A stretch of DNA of 57,830 bases from Spirochaetaceae bacterium. GTDB taxonomy: Bacteria; Spirochaetota; Spirochaetia; Treponematales; Breznakiellaceae. The translations under genes were made by a program, and so were the position numbers. The notes under the pieces are model-generated. The model had not been told where the DNA came from and did no database searches. It saw only the letters and a program-made list of their open reading frames with translations. The stretch lies in the NCBI GenBank assembly GCA_031278215.1, contig JAITKV010000008.1, positions 1-57,830 on the forward strand, given 5' to 3'. This document shows, piece by piece, positions 33,848-41,842 of this stretch (the stretch's first letter is position 1; every line of letters begins with the position of its first letter).

Positions 33848-34861
33848 CTACGAATCGGAAAGGGTCTTGAAGGTGTCCGCCACGGCTTCAAAGGTTTCTA
33901 CTATTTGGGGGTCAAAGCGTTTCCCCTTTTCTTCCAGTATGATCCGGCAGGCGTCTTCGTGGGGTATCCGGCTCCGGTACACCCGCTCGCTGGTAAGATC
34001 GTCGTATACATCCGCCACCGCCACTATGCGGCTGCAGACCGGTATGGCGTCCCCCGCAAGGCCCATGGGGTAGCCCCCGCCGTCCCAGGCTTCGTGGTGG
34101 GTCAGGGCGATAAGTTTGGCATAGTGGAAAAAACACTGGGCCGGCAGCTGCCGGGAAAACTGGTCCAGGATCTTTGCCCCCCGGCTTGTATGCTGCCTCA
34201 TCTCTTCTTTTTCTTCCGGGGAAAGCGGACCGGGCTTAAGCAGGATACGGTCGGGAATGGCGATGTTTCCAATGTCATGGAGGGGAGAGGCCCGGACGAT
34301 ATGCTGCAGATCCAAGGAATTTATCTCCCCGGCATAGAAGCCCCGGCGCAGCAGTTCCTTCCCTAGGATCGCGCAGAGTCTGGGGGCCCGCCGGGAATGG
34401 CCCTCCATTTTATAGCGGAAATTGATAAGTTCCGCAAAGGATTCCGTCATGATCCCCGAAAGGGACAGGACGGTCTGCTCCATGCGCTGCACGTACCCGG
34501 CCAGGCTCAGGTGCAGATCGATCCGGTACCGCAGAACATCCGCCGGCGCGGGCTTTACAATAAAATCCCTGGCCCCCATCTTGAAGGCCCGCAACTGGGT
34601 TTTTGTATCCGCCAGGGTCGTGTTAAAGATAACCGGAATGTCCGTTAAGGCGGGGCTTTCTTTAATTTTGTCCAAGAGTTGAAACCCATCCATGCCGGGC
34701 ATTTCCACGTCCACCAGAAAAAGATCCGGCCGCCTGCGCCGGGCAATCTTAAGGGCCATGGCGCCGGATTTTGCAAGCATCACTTCGTAGATTCCCAGAA
34801 GCTGGAACTCTATCTGTTTAAGCAGCGAAAGATTATCGTCAACAATCAAAATACGCTTCAC
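33848..34861 (-). CDS. Response regulator with HD-GYP output domain (1)
   Basis: 337 aa. The receiver (1-125) has the DD pair (ILIVDDN), the phospho-acceptor Asp (DLFLVDVEMPGMDGF), Thr (FNTTLAD) and Lys (FIVKPA). The HD-GYP domain follows (about 155-337) with PLHDIGNIAIP and THHEAWDGGGYPMGLAG. Phosphorylation probably switches cyclic-di-GMP hydrolysis. HDIGK is HDIGN here; the metal ligands look complete. The GTG start at 34861 has AGGAG upstream. It is 3' of the sister gene and overlaps it by 23 bp. The cognate kinase is not in the window. Confidence 0.92.
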   Translation of the reverse strand: MKRILIVDDNLSLLKQIEFQLLGIYEVMLAKSGAMALKIARRRRPDLFLVDVEMPGMDGFQLLDKIKESPALTDIPVIFNTTLADTKTQLRAFKMGARDFIVKPAPADVLRYRIDLHLSLAGYVQRMEQTVLSLSGIMTESFAELINFRYKMEGHSRRAPRLCAILGKELLRRGFYAGEINSLDLQHIVRASPLHDIGNIAIPDRILLKPGPLSPEEKEEMRQHTSRGAKILDQFSRQLPAQCFFHYAKLIALTHHEAWDGGGYPMGLAGDAIPVCSRIVAVADVYDDLTSERVYRSRIPHEDACRIILEEKGKRFDPQIVETFEAVADTFKTLSDS

Positions 34862-35909
34862 CGGAGGGGCTCCTTTCGAGAATGGAGGCTGTCTGCTGCA
34901 GTTCATTTTTTAAGCGGTCAAACCTACCGCTGTTTTCTAAAAAGACGTCAACTATCCGGGGGTCAAACTCCGATCCGCTCCCCCGGCGAATCTCTTCGCA
35001 GGCCGCGGAATGTTCCATCGCGGGGTGGTACACCCGGTCGCTGACGCATGCATCGTAGACATTGGCCACCGCGACAATCCGGCAGCACAGGGGAATACGA
35101 TCCCCGGAAAATCCAAAAGGATAGCCGGTTCCGTCGTACCGTTCATGGTGAAACCGGGCTATCAGTTCTGCCGTTTTAAAATAGTCCCGGCCGGGAAGCT
35201 GTTCATGGATGTCCTTTAGTATGCCGGCGCCGATAAGGGTATGCCCCCGGACGGTCTTAAATTCGTCCTCGGAGAGGGGGCCCTTTTTACGGAGGATCTC
35301 TTCGCTGATGCCTATCTTGCCAATGTCGTGAAAGGGCGTGGATCGGGTCATGGTGTCAATAAAACCCAGGGTAAGCTCCGGGGAAAAGAATCCCTTGTCA
35401 TAGAGGCAAAGGCCCAGCAGTTCCGCATATTTTGCCGTCCGCAGTACATGGCCGGAAAAGTTATAGTCCTTGCATTCGATAAGGTCCGCAAAGGCGTACC
35501 CGATATGGTCTTCCATCTCTTCTATGGACCGTTCAAGGGACCTTGTATAGGCGGCAAACTGCAGGTGCAGCTTGATGCGGTGGTACAGGATATCTCCGTT
35601 TACCGGTTTGTGTATAAAATCCGCGGCCCCGGATTTAAGGCCCCGGATCTGGATCAGGGGGTCTTCGCTGGCGGTTAAAAAGATAACCGGTATATCCCGC
35701 AGGCCCTGCCGCTGAAGCTGGATAAGGACGTCAAAGCCGTCCATTCCGGGCATGTTGACATCCAGCAGGATAAGATTAGGCCTAAGCACCCGGGCCATTT
35801 CCAGGGCCCATTTTCCGGAAGGAGCGGCATAGGTTTTATATAAAGAAAGCTGGGCGCAGATACTTTCCAGGACTACTTCATCATCATCCACAACAAGAAT
35901 GGACTTCAT
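34839..35909 (-). CDS. Response regulator with HD-GYP output domain (2)
   Basis: About 356 aa, same layout as the next gene. Receiver with ILVVDDD, LILLDVNMPGMDGF (acceptor Asp), FLTASED and FIHKPV; HD-GYP with PFHDIGKIGIS and FHHERYDGTGYPFGFSG, both canonical, so phosphodiesterase activity is likely. I start at ATG 35909; a GTG four codons upstream is an alternative. The stop overlaps the sister gene by 23 bp, so the pair is an operon that likely arose by tandem duplication. Confidence 0.92.
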   Translation of the reverse strand: MKSILVVDDDEVVLESICAQLSLYKTYAAPSGKWALEMARVLRPNLILLDVNMPGMDGFDVLIQLQRQGLRDIPVIFLTASEDPLIQIRGLKSGAADFIHKPVNGDILYHRIKLHLQFAAYTRSLERSIEEMEDHIGYAFADLIECKDYNFSGHVLRTAKYAELLGLCLYDKGFFSPELTLGFIDTMTRSTPFHDIGKIGISEEILRKKGPLSEDEFKTVRGHTLIGAGILKDIHEQLPGRDYFKTAELIARFHHERYDGTGYPFGFSGDRIPLCCRIVAVANVYDACVSDRVYHPAMEHSAACEEIRRGSGSEFDPRIVDVFLENSGRFDRLKNELQQTASILERSPSGEAYFDC

Positions 35910-36039
35910 AAACAACCGCACCCCGTGTCAATTTTGTTATCATTGCATTAGGGTACTAAAGATACTTGCTTTTGGCAAGACCGGGGAAGACGGGCCAAGT
36001 CCCCGTCAGCCAGAGGCGGTACCCCCCGCCGTCAGGCGC

Positions 36040-38229
36040 TTAAACGCTGATGTCCGCGGCCTTTCGTTCCGCCTCTTCTTGGGCCGCGGCAAGCTGCCGT
36101 TTTTTAAGGGCCTGTTTAAAGATCGTTTCGGTATCGATTTTGGTATCCACCCCAAAGAGGGGGCGGATCCCTTCGCCGTTTTCACTGCGGAAAAGAAAGC
36201 CCGTGCGTTCGTAGGCCCAGCTGTCTTCGTTGTTCAGCAGATGGTCCAGCACCACCGTCACCGCCAGGGTAAAGTAAATCAAGGACGCGTTATTCCGCTT
36301 TTTGGGGGCCAGCAGCAGGTCCAGGCGTTTTGAAACCGGGTTTGGAACCTGAAAAACATAGGGATCCCAGGGGTTGTCGACGCCGTCGCAGGGGGACCGG
36401 TTTTCCGCGCCCCCCCGCTTATTCCCCTGCTCTATGCCCGCCGCGATGGTGCTAAGATACCGGCGAAGGGTTCTAGCCTCCGGATACAGGGCCTGGATAG
36501 AATTTTTCTGGAACGGCGGGGGCATGATCGACTCAAACCGGTAATAGGGCAAAAAGTAAAGCCGTTTGCCCCAATGCAGGTCATTAATCAGCCGTTTGGC
36601 GTAATTGCTGTTCCTGGATTCCGCGGTATTTTCCAGAAGCCGGCAGTACTCGTCCAGCTTGGGCAGGTATCCCTTATCAAAGCCTTCCTCGCTAATCCCC
36701 GACCAGGTATTGATAATCCGGGTCATGGGCTCGTCGATCCGTTCGGAATTACCGTCGGGCCCCATGATAACCCCGAATACGGTGTAGCGGAGCCCAAAAA
36801 AAAGTTCTTCGATAATCCGGGTTAAAATATAGACCTGCTGCAGGGGATCCGTGGGGGCGATTAGTTCTACCCGCTTCTTTAAGCTGAACACATCGGAAAA
36901 ATACGGAAAAAAGTCCGGAAAAAGATGTATCCGGTCCCAGCCGGCCTTGGGGAAGAGGGTTTCCAGGGCCCTTAGGCCCCGTTCCAAAGCCTTGTTTTCC
37001 GAATCCCGGATCTGCCGCCTTGCCCGTTCTTCTTCTGTCAGGGCTTCGTCCTCCGGGGCTTCGTCCTCCGGGGCGCCATCCGCCGGGGTTTTATCCGGCG
37101 GAACTTTATCTGCCGGGGCTTCATTGGCCGCGTCCCCCACGGGAAGATCCGGGGCCCCGGCTTGGTCCGGCCCTTCTTGGGAAAGCGCCGCAGCCCCTTC
37201 GGCGCCGTGTTCTACCTGCGGGTTAATCCGGTCTTTCTCTGTAAGCTGAAGAAAGGCCATAAGGCGGTTTTTCCGTTCCTCAAAAAAGGATTCGTAGGGG
37301 ATCCAGCAGGCGGAAAGAAGTTTAAGCAGCATGGGATAAAGCTGGTACCGGACATCCCGGCGGATAACGCCGTAGGAAAACAGGGCGTTCCGTATCAGTT
37401 CCTGGTATTTTTCCTTGGCCTCCACGGGATTTTCCAGGTACAGGAGCTTGTACAGGAGCTTAAAGGCCCCCTTGATGTGAATTTCCGGGTCCAAGCGTTC
37501 CAGGATATACAGGGGCCGGTAAATGTACCGCAAAATCTCGGTAAAGTCCGATACTTTAGTGCTTCGGGGACGAGTTTGGAGCCGGGAAAGGATCACGGAA
37601 ATTTGGTCTATGTTCCAGTACCGCAGGGTATCCAGGATCGAAAACGCAAAGGGGGAAGCTTTTTTTAGCCGTTCGTTTCTTTTTAGACTGTTCCGGGGAA
37701 GCAGGGAGCGGACCGAAGTAACCAGCATTTCAATCCGCTTATAATACCCGTTCATCTTTCTGTTTACAAAGGCGGGGTTCACATAATCCGGGGGATCGGT
37801 AAAGATAGAAAGCATGGAAACCAGTATTTGGGTAGAATTCTTGATTTCAAATTCTCCCTGGCCGCAGTACTTGTCTATTTTAATCCGTTCCCAGTAACCG
37901 GCTTTAACGGGAACCGCAGGATTGTCCGCCGGATCGTCCTTTCGCATTACGGCCTTTTTACGGCGGGAGGGTTTTTTGTCCTCTCCCAGGCCGTCGGCCT
38001 CTGCGGTCTCGATCCGGCGCCGGGGCCTGCGGTTCCCTATGTTTATCTCTACCGTCTCGTGCCGTACCCGCTTCTTCCGCGACGCCTCCTGTTCGCTGGT
38101 GCGTTCATAGCCGATTTCGCCCCCCAGAATTTGAGACATCCGTTTGGCTTCGTCCAGATCAAGATCCCCCAGGCGTTTCCGAACGTTATTAAGTTCCCCG
38201 GGGGCGTATACCGCTTTTTGTTTTCCCAT
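36040..38229 (-). CDS. Large conserved hypothetical protein, 729 aa
   Basis: Unrecognised. No signal peptide or membrane segment. Regions: a charged N-terminal part rich in Arg/Lys (about 1-110), a helical block with alternating hydrophobic positions (about 120-355), an acidic low-complexity stretch (about 365-415, with repeated PEDEAPEDEA), and a second structured block (about 420-700). Composition suggests a soluble scaffold. The ATG at 38229 lies 11 bases after AATAAT of dispersed element copy B, so the mRNA may be nearly leaderless. It is a lone gene between the two response regulators and a convergent-side radical SAM gene. Confidence 0.75.
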   Translation of the reverse strand: MGKQKAVYAPGELNNVRKRLGDLDLDEAKRMSQILGGEIGYERTSEQEASRKKRVRHETVEINIGNRRPRRRIETAEADGLGEDKKPSRRKKAVMRKDDPADNPAVPVKAGYWERIKIDKYCGQGEFEIKNSTQILVSMLSIFTDPPDYVNPAFVNRKMNGYYKRIEMLVTSVRSLLPRNSLKRNERLKKASPFAFSILDTLRYWNIDQISVILSRLQTRPRSTKVSDFTEILRYIYRPLYILERLDPEIHIKGAFKLLYKLLYLENPVEAKEKYQELIRNALFSYGVIRRDVRYQLYPMLLKLLSACWIPYESFFEERKNRLMAFLQLTEKDRINPQVEHGAEGAAALSQEGPDQAGAPDLPVGDAANEAPADKVPPDKTPADGAPEDEAPEDEALTEEERARRQIRDSENKALERGLRALETLFPKAGWDRIHLFPDFFPYFSDVFSLKKRVELIAPTDPLQQVYILTRIIEELFFGLRYTVFGVIMGPDGNSERIDEPMTRIINTWSGISEEGFDKGYLPKLDEYCRLLENTAESRNSNYAKRLINDLHWGKRLYFLPYYRFESIMPPPFQKNSIQALYPEARTLRRYLSTIAAGIEQGNKRGGAENRSPCDGVDNPWDPYVFQVPNPVSKRLDLLLAPKKRNNASLIYFTLAVTVVLDHLLNNEDSWAYERTGFLFRSENGEGIRPLFGVDTKIDTETIFKQALKKRQLAAAQEEAERKAADISV
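37025..37125 (-). repeat. Low-complexity acidic repeat within the 729-aa protein gene
   Basis: Repeated 15-bp-scale units encode APEDEAPEDEA and PADKVPPDKTPADGA. Codons repeat along with residues (GGCTTCGTCCTCCGGG twice on the plus strand), pointing to recent slippage expansion. Confidence 0.65.
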
Positions 38230-38250
38230 CCAGTAAATCCATTATTCTCT

Positions 38251-38363
38251 GACAATTTAGGATTGTCCGGGCCGCGCAGGGGCCCGAATTCCGGCTGTAC
38301 TTGTCTGCCCGCAGGGGATTGAATTTTTTCCCGCCCGGCAAACTCAAATTTATACTGTATAAA
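38251..38363 (-). repeat. Dispersed intergenic element, copy B
   Basis: On the minus strand it runs from TATAAA-complement at 38358-38363, through the 17-mer (38333-38349) identical to copy A, an imperfect internal inverted repeat (GTTTGCCGGGC and GCGGGCAGAC), and the 42-bp block (38251-38292) ending in the dyad at 38251-38267. Minus direction: CGGACA, 17 bp, AATAAT points at the 729-aa gene. Plus direction: CCGGCA (38335-38340), 17 bp, TATAAA (38358-38363) points outward. The remaining part of the 280-bp gap (38364-38509) shows nothing else. Confidence 0.75.
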
Positions 38364-38509
38364 ATTGAACCCGCGGCGAATAAGAGATCCCATTTACAAT
38401 TCTATCCGAAAGCGCCAAAATGTCAAATAGCCGGGGTCCGGGACACGGCGCTGCCAATGCAACGCGTCCGCCAACGCAGTGTACGCCGCCGGCATACCCG
38501 CCCCGGCTT

Positions 38510-39610
38510 TTACACAAACCCCTCCCTCCAGTGCCATACCGGCGTTGAAAGTTCCGAAGGAAAGGGATTGGTCCGTTCAAAATCGGGAAGCCATTCGGCG
38601 TCCGCGGCGGGATCACTGCCCGGCGGCTCCTGGCAATAGCCGTCTTCGACGCCGTATTCCCGCAGCCAGCCCAGGACGGTATGGTATTCCGCCTCGCTGA
38701 TCCGGCGGTCCGGGCCGGTCCTTTCGGCGGGGAAATCCGCGGGGCGCGCCGCCGCCATGTCTGTATATTGAAACATCAGGGAAAGCAGGGCCCGGCCGGC
38801 GCAGTGTTCCGCAAACCAGCGCAGCACCTTCCGGGTGGAGTCAAGGTGGCCGGGAAGCACCAGATGGCGGACCATGACCCCGGAAACCATGACTTCCCCG
38901 CTCCCGGCCCGCTCTTCAAACCGGAGCCGCCGCAGTTCAAGCATCTTCCCTATGGCCGCGGCGGCGGTTTCCGGGTAATTTGGCGCGTTGTAGTACCGTT
39001 CCGACAGGGAGCGGTCCAGGGTTTTTAAGTCCGGAAGAAACACCTCCACCGCGCCGGAAAGGAGTTCCAGAGTTTCCGGAACCTCGTAGGCCGAAGAATT
39101 CCACAGGACCGGTATGCTAAGGGGCCCGCCGCCCCGCCCCTCTCCCGAAGCCGGCCCCCTCCGGGCGGCGGCAATGCCGTCCACCAGGGCCGGAACGGCG
39201 TGGCTTCCCGTAACGATGTTAATATTTTCCGCCCCCCGGCCCTGCAGGGTTAGGCAGATCCGGGCAAGCTCCTCCGTATCCACCAGCCGGCCCAGTCCTT
39301 TGAAGGGGCCCGCCCCCCGCCGCGCTGCCGCCGCGCCGGGGTTCCCGCGAAGGCCCAGGGATATTTGCCGGTTTTGGCAAAACCCGCAGCCCAGGTTACA
39401 GCCGCTGACAAAGATCGTTCCGGAACCGCCCCGGCCGGTAATGGGGGGCTCCTCTCCCCGGTGTATAGAAGCGCCGGCAAGGCGCAGGCCCGCGGCTTCT
39501 CCGCAGTACCCGGGGGGTTCCGCCGAAGCGGTCCGGCGCATAACCCCGCAGCGGCGGGGACAGAGGCGGCAGGGGGCGTAGGGGGCCGGGGCTTCCATAT
39601 CACCCATCAT
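38510..39610 (-). CDS. Radical SAM protein, PflA/AmmeMemoRadiSam-like
   Basis: 366 aa. The radical SAM cluster motif is SGCNLGCGFCQN (C-x3-C-x2-C, near residue 71). An N-terminal Cys set (CRLCPRRCGVMRR ... GYCGE, about 15-40) resembles the zinc/Fe-S knuckle of activating-enzyme relatives annotated as putative pyruvate formate-lyase activating enzymes. The barrel continues with NINIVTGSHAVPALVDGI and IPVLWNSSAYE. Substrate is unknown; no memo/amma partner is adjacent. Start codon is uncertain (ATGs at 39610, 39607 and 39598 in a row, none with a clear ribosome binding site). It is divergent from the dehydrogenase gene, 44 bp away. Confidence 0.85.
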   Translation of the reverse strand: MMGDMEAPAPYAPCRLCPRRCGVMRRTASAEPPGYCGEAAGLRLAGASIHRGEEPPITGRGGSGTIFVSGCNLGCGFCQNRQISLGLRGNPGAAAARRGAGPFKGLGRLVDTEELARICLTLQGRGAENINIVTGSHAVPALVDGIAAARRGPASGEGRGGGPLSIPVLWNSSAYEVPETLELLSGAVEVFLPDLKTLDRSLSERYYNAPNYPETAAAAIGKMLELRRLRFEERAGSGEVMVSGVMVRHLVLPGHLDSTRKVLRWFAEHCAGRALLSLMFQYTDMAAARPADFPAERTGPDRRISEAEYHTVLGWLREYGVEDGYCQEPPGSDPAADAEWLPDFERTNPFPSELSTPVWHWREGFV

Positions 39611-39654
39611 AAAAAAAACCTTGTTTTTTACAAGTCCCCGGGGTACACTAAAGC

Positions 39655-40827
39655 ATGATAGAGGGGAGCGCCGTAAAAACCGGGCTTACCGGGAAGCTTC
39701 GCTACGGCATGGTGGGGGGCGGCCCCGGGGCGTTTATCGGGAATGTACACCGGGCGTCCATAGCCCTGGACGGAATGGCGGAGATTAGGGCGGGCTGTTT
39801 TTCCCGGTCCTTTGAAAAGACCCTGGAAACGGGAACGGCATTGGGCATAGACCGGAACCGGCTTTACAAAACCTTTGACGAAATGGCCGAAGAAGAAGGC
39901 AAAGCGGGAACCATGGACTTTGCCGTTATTGTTACCCCCAATGTAAGCCATTACCCTGCGGCAAAGGCTTTTCTAAGCCGGGGAATCCACGTGGTATGCG
40001 ACAAGCCCCTGTGTTTTAAAGAGTCCGAAGCACAGGAACTGGCGGATCTGGCGCAGCGGCAGAAACTTCTTTTTTGCGTTACCTATACCTACACAGGTTT
40101 TCCCGCGGTTAAGCACGCCAGGGAGATGATCCGGAACGGTGAAATCGGCGAGGTGATCTATGTGGCCGCCGAATACCCCCAGGATTGGCTTATGACGGCC
40201 CAGGAAAAGGAAGGAAACAAACAGGCCCTATGGCGCACCGACCCCCAATGGACCGGAGAATCCAACTGCGTGGGGGACATTGGTTCCCATATCGAAAATA
40301 TGGCGTCCTATGTAACGGGATTAAGGATCCGCTCCGTTTTAGCCAGACTGGACAGGCTGGGCCCCGGCCGGGTTCTGGACGACAACGCCGCGATCCTGGT
40401 GGAGTACGGCGGCGGCGCCAAGGGAATGTACTGGTCAAGCCAGATCGCCGCCGGTTACGATAACGGCCTGCAAATTAGGGTCTTTGGCAGGCGCGGTTCT
40501 ATTGAATGGCGGGTGGAAGATCCCAACTACCTTAGGGTGTCCCTGCTGGGCAAGCCCAGGATGGTGCTTTCCCGGGGCAGGGACGGCTTTTACCCCCGGC
40601 CCCAGTCCCTTTCCCGGATCCCCTCGGGACATCCGGAGGGGTATTTTGAAGCCCTGGCAAATATCTATAAAACCTATATCGGGGCCCTGGTTAAACAAAG
40701 GGCCGGAGAAACCCTGACGAAAGACGATCTGGATTTTCCCACTGTGCAGGACGGCCTGGAAGGGGTGCGGTTTATACATGCATGCGTAGAAAGCTCCCGC
40801 CGGGGGGCGGTCTGGATTACTTATTAG
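39655..40827 (+). CDS. Gfo/Idh/MocA-family oxidoreductase
   Basis: 390 aa NAD(P)-dependent sugar or cyclitol dehydrogenase. The Rossmann loop GMVGGGPGAFIG is near residue 18; VCDKPLC takes the place of the family's EKP motif (Lys catalytic, near 119); GDIGSHIENMASYVTG near 203 holds the catalytic His region. It pairs with a sugar phosphate isomerase/epimerase 10 bp downstream, as such genes often do in pathways for inositol or rare sugars. The exact substrate cannot be read. GAGGGG-type purines lie within the start; no upstream site is strong. Confidence 0.88.
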   Translation: MIEGSAVKTGLTGKLRYGMVGGGPGAFIGNVHRASIALDGMAEIRAGCFSRSFEKTLETGTALGIDRNRLYKTFDEMAEEEGKAGTMDFAVIVTPNVSHYPAAKAFLSRGIHVVCDKPLCFKESEAQELADLAQRQKLLFCVTYTYTGFPAVKHAREMIRNGEIGEVIYVAAEYPQDWLMTAQEKEGNKQALWRTDPQWTGESNCVGDIGSHIENMASYVTGLRIRSVLARLDRLGPGRVLDDNAAILVEYGGGAKGMYWSSQIAAGYDNGLQIRVFGRRGSIEWRVEDPNYLRVSLLGKPRMVLSRGRDGFYPRPQSLSRIPSGHPEGYFEALANIYKTYIGALVKQRAGETLTKDDLDFPTVQDGLEGVRFIHACVESSRRGAVWITY

Positions 40828-40837
40828 GAGGAAACGG

Positions 40838-41830
40838 ATGCCGCGGCCAGTTACCTTATTTACCGGACAATGGGCGGATCTGCCCTTTGAAACAGTTTGC
40901 GCCAAAGCAAAATCTTTTGGGTACGACGGTCTTGAGATTGCCTGTTGGGGGGATCATCTGGATTTAAAACAGGCCGCGGAAGATCCGGCCTATGCCAAAA
41001 ACCGGCTGGATATTCTGGCAAAGCACAATCTTAAAACCTGGGCCATCAGCGCCCACTTAATCGGCCAGTGCGTGGGGGATCGCTGGGATCCCCGGCTGGA
41101 CGGATTTGCCCCCGCGGAATATGCCGGTAAGCCCGATAAAATTCGCCAATGGGCGGTGGAATATATGACCTATGCCCCCGCCGCGGCAAAAAACATGGGG
41201 GTCCCGGTGGTCAACGGCTTTTTGGGGTCCCCGGTTTGGGCCTTTTGGTATTCCTTTCCCCAAACCACCGGAAAGATGATCGACGAAGGCTTTAAAGAAA
41301 TAGTTACGCGATGGTCCCCGATTTTCGATGAATTTGACAAATGGGGCGTTAAATTTGCCCTGGAGGTACACCCCACGGAAATCGCCTTTGACTACTATAC
41401 CGCCCAGCGGCTTTTGGCCGAATTTAATCTTCGCCCAACCCTGGGCTTTAACTTTGACCCGTCCCACCTTCTGTGGCAGGGCGTTAGCCCCCAGGGCTTT
41501 CTTCGGGATTTTGCAGACCGGATCTACCATGTGCACGTGAAGGATGTGGCGGTAACTCTGGACGGCAGGGCGGGAATCTTGGGATCCCACATTACATTCG
41601 GAGACACCCGGCGGGGATGGAACTTCCGCTCCCCGGGACATGGGGACGTGGACTTTGAAAACATCATCCGGGAACTAAACGCCATGAACTACCGGGGGCC
41701 CCTGTCGGTGGAGTGGGAAGATTCGGGGATGGAACGGGAGTTTGGCGCCAGGGACGCCTGCGAATTTGTCCGCCGGGTGGATTTTGCCCCCTCCGCGACG
41801 GCCTTTGACGACGCGCTGCGGTCCTCATAA
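40838..41830 (+). CDS. Sugar phosphate isomerase/epimerase (xylose isomerase-like TIM barrel)
   Basis: 330 aa AP-endonuclease-2/xylose-isomerase-like barrel. Metal-site residues are suggested by LEVHPTEIAFD (Glu and His), FNFDPSHLLWQG (Asp/His), YHVHVKDV (His) and LSVEWEDSGM (Glu). AGGAGG lies before ATG 40838. The layout with the Gfo/Idh gene suggests a two-step oxidation/isomerisation of a sugar or inositol derivative; no transporter is beside them. Confidence 0.9.
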   Translation: MPRPVTLFTGQWADLPFETVCAKAKSFGYDGLEIACWGDHLDLKQAAEDPAYAKNRLDILAKHNLKTWAISAHLIGQCVGDRWDPRLDGFAPAEYAGKPDKIRQWAVEYMTYAPAAAKNMGVPVVNGFLGSPVWAFWYSFPQTTGKMIDEGFKEIVTRWSPIFDEFDKWGVKFALEVHPTEIAFDYYTAQRLLAEFNLRPTLGFNFDPSHLLWQGVSPQGFLRDFADRIYHVHVKDVAVTLDGRAGILGSHITFGDTRRGWNFRSPGHGDVDFENIIRELNAMNYRGPLSVEWEDSGMEREFGARDACEFVRRVDFAPSATAFDDALRSS

Positions 41831-41842
41831 GCGCGGCGCCCC

